Below the pieces are notes generated by a model. It was given only the letters and a program-made list of their open reading frames with translations. It ran no database searches and was not told the DNA's origin. From positions 62,001-126,000 of the forward strand of contig NZ_PYMC01000001.1 of assembly GCF_003026475.1 (NCBI RefSeq): a stretch of DNA of 64,000 bases. The letters run 5' to 3'. This DNA is from Photobacterium lipolyticum (GTDB taxonomy: Bacteria > Pseudomonadota > Gammaproteobacteria > Enterobacterales > Vibrionaceae). Each line of letters begins with the position of its first letter. Position 1 is the stretch's first letter. A program made the translations under genes and the position numbers. Positions 32,087 to 39,691 of this stretch are shown one piece after another.

Positions 32087-35000
32087 CGGAAGCCTCCTCC
32101 TGGTGAACCGGGCATTTTCCATAATCACAGCGCAGACAACGTTTCGCCTGGCGGATCGCCTCGGTCTCGTTCCACGCCTGCTCCACCTCATCAAAGTTAT
32201 TTCTTCGTTTTTCTACCGGGATCATCCGTAGTGCCTCCCTTGGATAGGGAACGGGATCGGCATCGGGATCATAGTTGGTGGTATTTTCATGCTCTGCCCG
32301 CCAGAAGGCATGCTTCTCACCGCAAAGGAAGCAGTCGATGCCCACGGCAGCCCGCTCACCATCGGCAATCGCCCTGACCACCGACATCGGTCCGGTCACA
32401 GAATCGCCACCGGCAAACACGCCCTCCATTGAGGTCTGGCCGGTGACCGGATCGGCTTTCACCCAGCCATTGCTGTTGAGTAACTGCTCTTTGCCAAACA
32501 CACTTGTATCCAGAGTCTGTCCCACTGCCAGGATCACCTGGTCAGCATCGACGCTGAAGCATTCATTTTCATCAGCTTCAGGGCGTCTGCGACCGGAGCG
32601 GTCGAACTCACCCAGGTGCATATGTCGACATTTCACCGCTGCTACCCGGCCCGCCGAATCGCTCTTTATCTCTTGTGGAGCGGTCAGGGTTCTGATGCTG
32701 ACACCCTCCTGGATCGCCTCATCGATCTCCTCGGCGTAGGCTGGCATCTCCTCGCGAGTACGACGATAGAGCACGGTGACCGTTTCCGCTCCTAGTCGAA
32801 TCGCTGTGCGAGCAGCATCAATGGCAGCATTCCCCCCACCGATAACAGCAACGTTCCGGCCAACCGGAACTGAACCTCGAATGTTGTATTCACGCAGGAA
32901 TGCCATCCCATCGACGACAAATTCAGCATCGCTACCAGCACGCTCCAGGGTCACTCCCTGTGGTGCACCAATGCCTATGAATATCGCATCTGCGCCCTCA
33001 TCTTTCAGTTGCTCGATGGTGAAGTCTCGCCCCAATGCCAAGCCAGTTTTTATGGTGACGCCCATATTTTCAATCATCCGGATCTCACGGGCGATGGTTT
33101 CTCTGGGCAGTCGGTAGGCGGGAATGGCCTGCACCAGCATCCCGCCAGGACGCGGCTCTTTCTCATAGATAACCGGTTTATAACCCAGTCGGGCAAGGAA
33201 GAAGGCGCAGGAGATGCCAGCGGGGCCACCACCAACGATGGCGATATTGCGACGTGCATTTTCTTCGTTATGCCGGAACTCTGGTAGTTGTGGTTCCAGC
33301 TCCTGATCGACCATGAATCGCTTTATGCCACGGATAGATACTGGCTGGTCCAACGAGGAGCGACGACACTTCTCTTCACAGGTGTGGAAGCAGACCCGGG
33401 CGCACACGCTGGCAAACGGATTGCGGCTGCGATGCAGCTGCAGTGCTTCATCGTAGCGCTGCTCACCCACCAGCGACACAAATCCCGGGATATCGACCCC
33501 GGCGGGACAAGCGGTCTGGCAGGGAGCACGCACCAGTGACGGGCAGACACCCGCCCGGCAGTGGCGGTCCCTTATATGCTCAACATATTCTTCGCGGAAA
33601 TGGCGGATGGTCGATAACACAGGGTTGGGCGCAGTCTGCCCTAGTCCGCACAGCGAGGTTTCCTGGATCAGCTCACCCAACTCCACCAACTGGTCGATAT
33701 CCTCCATCTGGCCACGGCCTTCGCAAATTCGGGTCAGGATCTCCAGCATCCGCTTGGTGCCGACCCGACAGGGAACACACTTACCACAGGACTCCTCTTG
33801 GACAAATTCCAGAAAGAAGCGGGCAATATCAACCATACAGGCATCATCATCCATCACAATCAGCCCGCCTGAACCCATGATGGCACCCAGTTCACTAAGC
33901 GACTCATAGTCCAGCGGCACATTGAGGTGCTGTTTCGGCACACATCCACCTGAGGGGCCCCCCAGCTGTGCGGCCTTGAACGTCTTGTCGTTGACTATCC
34001 CACCGCCGATGTCATAGATCAGCTCACCCAGGCTGGTGCCGATCGGCACCTCAACCAGCCCTGTGTTGCGTACCGCTCCGGCGAGTGCAAACACCTTGGT
34101 TCCCTTACTCTTGCCGGTACCGAAGGCGGCGTACCAGCCGGCTCCACGGTTGATGATTTCGGGTACACTGGCAAAGGTTTCGACGTTGTTCAGACAGGAG
34201 GGTTTATCCCACAGTCCCTTCTGCGCCGGGAATGGCGGACGCGGACGCGGCTCCCCCCTGCGCCCCTCGATGGAAGCCATCAGCGCAGTTTCCTCGCCAC
34301 AAACAAAAGCACCGGAACCCATCCGGATCTCAAGATTGAAGGAGAAACGGGAACCGAGAATATTCTCACCCAGCAGACCATATTGCCTGGCTTCATCGAT
34401 CGCTTTCTGCAACCGGTATACAGCCAGAGGATATTCTGCCCGCACGTAAACATAGCCCTGTGAGGCGCCAATGGCATAGGCACCGATGATCACCCCCTCA
34501 ATCAGGCTATGCGGGTCGCCCTCCAGCACGCTGCGATCCATGTAGGCCCCCGGGTCCCCTTCGTCGGCGTTACACAGCATGTAACGCTGATCCGCCGGGC
34601 TATTGCGGGTGGAATTCCATTTCATCCAGGTCGGAAAACCGGCACCACCACGGCCGCGCTGCCCAGAGATTTTCATCTGCTCAATAACATCATCGGCAGT
34701 CATGCCATCGAGCACCTTTCCAAGTGCCTGATAGACACCCACATTTAGCGCTTCGGTAATGCTTTCCGGGTCAATTTGCCCGCAATGTCGCAACACAATC
34801 TTTGTCTGCTTGCTGAAGAAATCGATATCGGAAATAGAAGGAATAGCCCTGTCGCCACTGCCGTCACGGGCAACCAGACGTTCAATCACCTGACCACCCA
34901 GTAGGTGCTGATTAACGATTTGTGCAGCATCTTCCGGCTTAACGCGTTGATAGAACGTCATATCGTCGAGCATCAGCATTACCGGACCTTCCACACACAG

Positions 35001-35216
35001 TCCCATGCAACCCACAGCAATCACGTTCGCCCGGTCATTAAGTTGCTGTGCGGCTATCTGCTCCCGGAGAGCGGCAATCACCTTGTCTGAGCCGGAGGCC
35101 AGACAGCCGCCACCGGCACAAACCAGTATCTGGCTGACACCCTCGGCCCGGTTGAGTTGTTCAGGAAGTCGGCGAAGCGCTTCAAATGAAGAGATGCGTT
35201 TTACTGGCAGGTTCAT
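32079..35216 (-). CDS. hydB: HydB: NuoF-like diaphorase fused to a GltD/NfnB-like NAD(P)-binding flavoprotein
   Basis: A 1045-residue fusion. Residues ~30-80 are a thioredoxin-like [2Fe-2S] domain (C33, C38, C70, C74). Residues ~130-545 are NuoF: FMN/NADH site GRGGAGFPTWMKW (188-200), NADEGDPGAYMDRSVLEGDP, SLBB, and [4Fe-4S] C477, C480, C483, C523. The usual C-terminal ferredoxin domain is replaced from ~550 by a glutamate-synthase-beta/NfnB-like module. That module has Cys motifs (C566, C570; C605, C609, C613, C617), a FAD Rossmann motif GGGPAG (662-667), a second nucleotide site GGGNAA (793-798), and a final CLRCDYGKC. It probably passes electrons between NAD(H), possibly NADP(H), and HydA. 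It overlaps hydC by four bases. Confidence 0.93.
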   Translation of the reverse strand: MNLPVKRISSFEALRRLPEQLNRAEGVSQILVCAGGGCLASGSDKVIAALREQIAAQQLNDRANVIAVGCMGLCVEGPVMLMLDDMTFYQRVKPEDAAQIVNQHLLGGQVIERLVARDGSGDRAIPSISDIDFFSKQTKIVLRHCGQIDPESITEALNVGVYQALGKVLDGMTADDVIEQMKISGQRGRGGAGFPTWMKWNSTRNSPADQRYMLCNADEGDPGAYMDRSVLEGDPHSLIEGVIIGAYAIGASQGYVYVRAEYPLAVYRLQKAIDEARQYGLLGENILGSRFSFNLEIRMGSGAFVCGEETALMASIEGRRGEPRPRPPFPAQKGLWDKPSCLNNVETFASVPEIINRGAGWYAAFGTGKSKGTKVFALAGAVRNTGLVEVPIGTSLGELIYDIGGGIVNDKTFKAAQLGGPSGGCVPKQHLNVPLDYESLSELGAIMGSGGLIVMDDDACMVDIARFFLEFVQEESCGKCVPCRVGTKRMLEILTRICEGRGQMEDIDQLVELGELIQETSLCGLGQTAPNPVLSTIRHFREEYVEHIRDRHCRAGVCPSLVRAPCQTACPAGVDIPGFVSLVGEQRYDEALQLHRSRNPFASVCARVCFHTCEEKCRRSSLDQPVSIRGIKRFMVDQELEPQLPEFRHNEENARRNIAIVGGGPAGISCAFFLARLGYKPVIYEKEPRPGGMLVQAIPAYRLPRETIAREIRMIENMGVTIKTGLALGRDFTIEQLKDEGADAIFIGIGAPQGVTLERAGSDAEFVVDGMAFLREYNIRGSVPVGRNVAVIGGGNAAIDAARTAIRLGAETVTVLYRRTREEMPAYAEEIDEAIQEGVSIRTLTAPQEIKSDSAGRVAAVKCRHMHLGEFDRSGRRRPEADENECFSVDADQVILAVGQTLDTSVFGKEQLLNSNGWVKADPVTGQTSMEGVFAGGDSVTGPMSVVRAIADGERAAVGIDCFLCGEKHAFWRAEHENTTNYDPDADPVPYPREALRMIPVEKRRNNFDEVEQAWNETEAIRQAKRCLRCDYGKCPVHQEEASDA

Positions 35217-35767
35217 CCGGCATCCCCCATCTCGTCCGTTGTACAGGGTTCTTCAATCTGCCCATCAGCATAGGCTTTTAACAGCTCGCCCAATCTGGTT
35301 GGTTTAATCCGTTGATGAACATCGTCATTAATCATAATTACTGGTGCGAGGCCACAGGCACCATAACAGCGGCCAACATCCAGAGAAAACTGCCGGTCTT
35401 CGGTGGTTTCTCCCACATCGATACCCAGCTCCTTTTTCAGTGACGACAGGACCTCTTTTCCTCCCCGCACATAACAGGCGGTTCCCAGACATACCCGGAC
35501 CACATATCGCCCTCGCGGCACTGTAGAGAAGAAGGAGTAGAAGCCGACAACGCTGGCAACCTCGCTGTAGGATTTGTTGAACCGGGAGCTGATCTGCTTC
35601 AGAATACTCTCGGAAAGATAGCCAAACCGACTTTGCGCAATCTGCAATGCGGGGATCAATCCACCAGGTTTATCCAGGTAATCCGCAATAAGCCCATCCA
35701 GTTGCTCAAGCATCTCCTGTTCGGTCAACTCCTCGCAACAGTTACAACCAGTCACATTTTCCGTCAT
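35213..35767 (-). CDS. hydC: HydC: NuoE-like thioredoxin-fold [2Fe-2S] subunit
   Basis: A 184-residue subunit with the NuoE ligands C93, C98, C134 and C138 (CLGTACYVRGG, CYGACGLAPV) after an N-terminal helical bundle (IPALQIAQSRFGYLSESILKQIS). An extra cysteine trio (CNCC, residues 8-11) sits at the N-terminus. The start at MTENVTG (35767) follows GGAG; eleven in-frame codons upstream are ignored. It is the first gene of hydCBA, with ATGA coupling to hydB. Confidence 0.94.
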   Translation of the reverse strand: MTENVTGCNCCEELTEQEMLEQLDGLIADYLDKPGGLIPALQIAQSRFGYLSESILKQISSRFNKSYSEVASVVGFYSFFSTVPRGRYVVRVCLGTACYVRGGKEVLSSLKKELGIDVGETTEDRQFSLDVGRCYGACGLAPVIMINDDVHQRIKPTRLGELLKAYADGQIEEPCTTDEMGDAG

Positions 35768-35854
35768 CAGAAATCTCCGTATCTCAGACATGAGATGCAT
35801 CAGGCGTATTGCCTTATTCCTGCCGCCCTGATACCCATATAGAAATTATGGACT

Positions 35855-35874
35855 AACTGTAATCAGTTACAGTT
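35855..35874. promoter_or_regulatory. Perfect dyad between hydCBA and the ABC transporter operon
   Basis: AACTGTAA and TTACAGTT are exact reverse complements around TCAG. It lies 88 bp before hydC and 97 bp before the substrate-binding protein gene, so one regulator could control both divergent operons. It does not match FNR (TTGAT-N4-ATCAA) or canonical Rex boxes. Confidence 0.55.
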
Positions 35875-35970
35875 CGAAAAACGGTCAGCAGTCACATTAT
35901 TTATAACCAAAAGGCTGAAATATAGAACGATAATTTGAATTTCACGATTTGGTCACGGAAGAACAATGTC

Positions 35971-36972
35971 ATGAATAAAATCTTATTTTCAACAATTGCA
36001 TTGTTAGGGGCGATATTTAGCTTATCTGCGCAAGGGGAACAGGTACAGGCGTCTGATATTAAGATTCAGAATTTGGTCAAGCCTGTTCACATCAGAATGG
36101 CAGCGTTGAAAGGACCTACAGCATTTGGGATGATCCGGATGATTGATCAGGTTGAATCACCTGGAAATAATATCACTCTTTCCTATGAGCTGGTGGCAAC
36201 ACCTCAGGACATGGTGGCCCGTATATCTTCAGGACAGGTTGACATTGCAGCCATGCCGGTCAACCTTGCCGCAAAGTTATATAACAAGATGCGGGCAAAG
36301 GGATACGCTATCGGAGCCAGTGTTGGAGATGGTGTGATTTATGCCCTTACTACCAGCAAAGAGAATATCACCTGGGAATCCTTTCGGGGTAAAACGATTA
36401 ATAGCATTGCTAAAGGGTCGACACCTGATTATCTCACGCAATACGTTTTGAACGGCCGGGGTCTGAAGGAAGGTAAGGATGTGACTCTTCGTTTCACCTA
36501 TTCTCATCAGCAGTTAGCCCAGATGATGGCTGCAGGTAAGATTGACAACGCGATTCTTCCTGAACCACTGGTTACCATGGTATTAAATAACAATCCTGAA
36601 GCGCGGATTTTTTCAGATATGCAGAAAGAATGGGGAGAGTTGAGTGGTACAGGACACAATTATCCCATTTCTCTGGCGGTTGTTTCTCCAAAAATAACGA
36701 ACAAAGAAGTCCTTGATGCTATTTTTTCAGCATATGAAGAGTCTATTGAATGGGTATTGAATAATCCGGAAAAAGCGGCCTCTGCTATTGAACGTCAGGG
36801 TATCATGCCTGCAGCTATAGCATTGAAAGCGATTCCACGCTGTAACCTGAACTTCAGTAAACCGGCAGAGATTAAAAAAGAATTAGAGCTATTTTATGAC
36901 GTTCTTTTTAGATTTGATCCCGCATCAATAGGCGGAAAGCTCCCAGATGACCAGTTTTACCTCGAATACTAG
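35971..36972 (+). CDS. NitT/TauT-type ABC transporter substrate-binding protein
   Basis: A 333-residue periplasmic protein with a signal peptide (MNKILFSTIALLGAIFSLSAQG). The NMT1/SsuA-like fold is recognisable: VHIRMAALKGPTAFGM, ELVATPQDMVARISSGQVDIAAMPVNLAAKLYNK, SFRGKTINSIAKGSTPDYLTQYVLNGRGL and AAGKIDNAILPEPLVTMVL. The start at 35971 has a GGAAG RBS; the frame is open 12 codons further up. The substrate is unknown. It is divergent from hydCBA. Confidence 0.88.
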   Translation: MNKILFSTIALLGAIFSLSAQGEQVQASDIKIQNLVKPVHIRMAALKGPTAFGMIRMIDQVESPGNNITLSYELVATPQDMVARISSGQVDIAAMPVNLAAKLYNKMRAKGYAIGASVGDGVIYALTTSKENITWESFRGKTINSIAKGSTPDYLTQYVLNGRGLKEGKDVTLRFTYSHQQLAQMMAAGKIDNAILPEPLVTMVLNNNPEARIFSDMQKEWGELSGTGHNYPISLAVVSPKITNKEVLDAIFSAYEESIEWVLNNPEKAASAIERQGIMPAAIALKAIPRCNLNFSKPAEIKKELELFYDVLFRFDPASIGGKLPDDQFYLEY

Positions 36973-37702
36973 TTTGATCACTTTTATCAGCATTTTATTT
37001 ATCCTGCTGCTCTGGAAATCCGGAGCGGTAGTGATCTCTTCTCCGCTTATTCTTCCTCCACCGGAAGAAGTCATTGAAGTCTTTGGTTCTCTGATGAAGA
37101 GTCCGGATTTTTTGCATCATTGGATAGCCACTGTGTGGCGGGCAGTGGCTGCTTTTTTTCTTGCCATGACTGCCGGGCTGGTTATCGGCGTTTTTAGCGG
37201 GATCAGCCGTGAGTGCCGGGCATTTTTTCAGCCCTATATTATTGTTGTGAGGGCGGTTCCCGTTCTTGCCGTTATTCTTCTGGCTGTTATGTGGCTCGAA
37301 TCGGACAGAGTGCCTGTGTTTGTGGCTTTCCTTATGGCCTTTCCTCTTTTTGAGCAGAATGTTCAACAGGGCATACGCGAAACCGATCCAGAACTGCTTG
37401 AAGCCGCTCAGTTCTACAACTGGAGCAAAAGCGACATCATCCGGCATATTTACCTGCCTTCGTGTATACCATTCCTGTACAGTGCCGTTATTTCAAATGC
37501 CGGGCTGACATGGAAGGTGGTCATCGCCGCTGAAATATTAAGTCAGCCCCTTTATGCGATAGGAACCAAAATACAATATGCCCAAATGAATCTGGCTACT
37601 GCTGAAGTTATGGCCTGGACATTATTGGCAGTAATTACAAGCGGAGGCGTTGATCGCCTGCTGCGTTTTTCCATGAGGTTCTATGTCCGGAATTATTCTT
37701 GA
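36947..37702 (+). CDS. ABC transporter permease (NitT/TauT/SsuC type)
   Basis: A 251-residue permease with about six transmembrane helices and the EAA loop ETDPELLEAAQFYNWSKSDIIRHIYLPSCIPFLYSAV. The start overlaps the end of the binding-protein gene by 26 bases. The family N-terminus (SPLILPPPEEVIEVFGSLM) is typical of SsuC/TauC. Confidence 0.92.
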   Translation: MTSFTSNTSLITFISILFILLLWKSGAVVISSPLILPPPEEVIEVFGSLMKSPDFLHHWIATVWRAVAAFFLAMTAGLVIGVFSGISRECRAFFQPYIIVVRAVPVLAVILLAVMWLESDRVPVFVAFLMAFPLFEQNVQQGIRETDPELLEAAQFYNWSKSDIIRHIYLPSCIPFLYSAVISNAGLTWKVVIAAEILSQPLYAIGTKIQYAQMNLATAEVMAWTLLAVITSGGVDRLLRFSMRFYVRNYS

Positions 37703-38399
37703 TAGGGTAAGTTATTCAATTGGTGAACAAACTATATTCAGGGATATCGACCTGGAAATCCCGGATGGGGAGATCACCGTTATTCTTGGGCCTTCTGGTT
37801 GTGGGAAGACCTGTATGCTCAGGTGCATTGCTGGTTTGGCCGGTTTTTCTAAAGGAAACGTTACGAATCCCTATGAAAAATCCATGAGTTTTGTCTTTCA
37901 GGAACCGCGCTTATTGCCCTGGTATACGGTTTGCAAAAATCTGGAAATTAACCTGAAGAAGAATTTCCCTGATAAGAAAGAGCGCCTGAGTCAGATTGCA
38001 GACTGGCTTGAAAAAACCGGACTGTCAGATAAAACCGCATCTTATCCGGAAGAGCTTTCAGGAGGCATGAAATTTCGTCTTTCTCTGGCGAGAGCGTTCT
38101 CGCGGGATTGCCGTTTGCTATTGCTGGATGAGCCTATGCAAGGGCAGGATATTAATACCAAGCAGACTCTGATTCATCTAATCCGTGATATTTGGCAAGA
38201 ACAGAAAACCACGGCGATATATGTTACTCACGATACGAGAGAAGCCGTTCTTCTTGGGCATCGGATTGTTGTCATGTCTTCTGCGCCTGGAAAAGTGCTA
38301 AAAATACTCGACAACCCAGCTATAGCAGAAAAGCTATCTCTTGACGATCCCAGGGTCTTGGAACTGGAGAAAAGACTGTACGAATTTTTACTGACCTGA
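37683..38399 (+). CDS. ABC transporter ATP-binding protein (NitT/TauT/SsuB type)
   Basis: A 238-residue ATPase with Walker A (GPSGCGKTCML), Q-loop (FVFQEPRLLPWYTV), signature LSGGMKFRLSLARA, Walker B (LLLLDEPMQGQD) and switch His (YVTHDTREAVLLG). The start overlaps the permease end by 20 bases and has GAGG five bases upstream. It completes the transporter. Confidence 0.94.
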   Translation: MSGIILDRVSYSIGEQTIFRDIDLEIPDGEITVILGPSGCGKTCMLRCIAGLAGFSKGNVTNPYEKSMSFVFQEPRLLPWYTVCKNLEINLKKNFPDKKERLSQIADWLEKTGLSDKTASYPEELSGGMKFRLSLARAFSRDCRLLLLDEPMQGQDINTKQTLIHLIRDIWQEQKTTAIYVTHDTREAVLLGHRIVVMSSAPGKVLKILDNPAIAEKLSLDDPRVLELEKRLYEFLLT

Positions 38400-38485
38400 T
38401 CCATTCAGACTGTACTCCAAGCTACTCCACTTTATACTTGAATAGTCCCTGACCAATATGTTTTTCATATGAAATAAGCAGTAAA

Positions 38486-39400
38486 TCAAGTCACTTCATC
38501 AAAACATGCTGAATCTAAAATCGAGCCCACTACATCATTAAAACTCAACCCTGACTCTTTCGCAGCCATCGGGAACACGCTGCGAGTTGTCATTCCAGGT
38601 ACGGTATTCATCTCAATAAGATACACTTCATCATTCTCATCTAAAATGACATCGACACGCCCCCAACCACGACAACCTAGTGCTTCATAAGCTTGTAAAG
38701 TTATTGATTGCATATGTTTCTGTTGTTCAATAGTGAGGTCACTTGGGCAATGATAGGTGGCACTTTGACTACCAAACTTTGCATCAAAATCAAAGAAAGC
38801 TTCAGATTTTATTTGCACCGCAGGCAACGGTTTGCCGCCTAAAACAGCACAGGTGTATTCTCGTCCAATTATAAACGCCTCAACCAAAACGGTATCATCG
38901 TATTCAAATGCATTGATTACCGATTCAAATAACTGTGCTTTATTCTCGGCTTTAGTAATACCAATACTACAACCCTGTGTTAAAGGCTTAACAACCACTG
39001 GGAATATTACTTGCGACAACATTGCTTCAAGTTCTTTCGCTGACATATTTTTATTTACTGTCAGCCAATCAGCCGTTTTAAGATTGGCAGAACGCCAGAC
39101 TTCTTTGGTTTTTAATTTATTGAGCGACAGTGCAGACGCTAGCATACCACTTCCGGTATAAGGAATTTTTAGCAAGTCGAGTAATGCTTGAAGATGTCCA
39201 CCTTCCCCCATGCCACCATGTAATGCGATAAAAACCTTATCAAGATTAAAGAAACCTTGCAGGGTTATATCAATATGTCGAGGATCAATAGACATCACTT
39301 CATGGCCCATTGATTCAATTGCATCAGCAATGCACTTCCCCGATTTTAAAGACACCTCTCTTTCACTTGAATCACCGCCCAGTAAAACACCAATTCTCAT
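38486..39400 (-). CDS. ddl: D-alanine--D-alanine ligase
   Basis: A 304-residue ATP-grasp enzyme that makes the D-Ala-D-Ala dipeptide for peptidoglycan. Motifs: MRIGVLLGGDSSEREVSLKSG, FIALHGGMGEGGHLQALLDLLKIPYTGSG, FPVVVKPLTQGCSIGITK, RGWGRVDVILDENDEVYLIEMNTVPGMTTRSVFPMAAKESGLSF. It is a stand-alone copy outside the mraZ-ftsZ (dcw) cluster, so the cell probably has a second ddl there. Single gene. Confidence 0.94.
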   Translation of the reverse strand: MRIGVLLGGDSSEREVSLKSGKCIADAIESMGHEVMSIDPRHIDITLQGFFNLDKVFIALHGGMGEGGHLQALLDLLKIPYTGSGMLASALSLNKLKTKEVWRSANLKTADWLTVNKNMSAKELEAMLSQVIFPVVVKPLTQGCSIGITKAENKAQLFESVINAFEYDDTVLVEAFIIGREYTCAVLGGKPLPAVQIKSEAFFDFDAKFGSQSATYHCPSDLTIEQQKHMQSITLQAYEALGCRGWGRVDVILDENDEVYLIEMNTVPGMTTRSVFPMAAKESGLSFNDVVGSILDSACFDEVT

Positions 39401-39616
39401 TCCATACTTCCACTATTATGCATTCAACTGTAACCATGATTGCTGCCTTTAACGTTGATGCGCTCAATTAACAATCAATTTCCCAGTTAAGAATAAGTTC
39501 AGTTACTATTGATGACTGAAATCATTGCCCATTCTTTCTTTATCAAGAACGATTAAGTATGCAAAATTATGCACTTATACCAGTTGAGTGTCTAGTTATT
39601 CCTACACCAAGCTGTC

Positions 39617-39655
39617 TATGATCATCGTCACCCTGTCTGAGGGACGATGATCATA
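39617..39655. terminator. Long stem-loop downstream of the alpha-amylase
   Basis: TATGATCATCGTC and GACGATGATCATA are perfect 13-bp arms around a 13-base loop, 37 bases after the amylase stop. No T-run is seen, so it may be a processing or stabilising hairpin rather than an intrinsic terminator. The rest of 39401-39691 contains no gene. Confidence 0.6.
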
Positions 39656-39691
39656 AGAAGTAACGTGATTTCTATCCCTGTTTATTCAACG

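Noticed and set aside
32275-34748. Several long open frames antisense to hydB
   Set aside because: High G+C DNA with few stops gives long shadow frames; hydB on the other strand has complete domains and catalytic motifs.
35855-35874. Rex or FNR site controlling the hydrogenase
   Set aside because: The half-site CTGTAA differs from Rex (TGTTAA/TGTGA types) and from FNR (TTGAT); kept only as an unassigned dyad.
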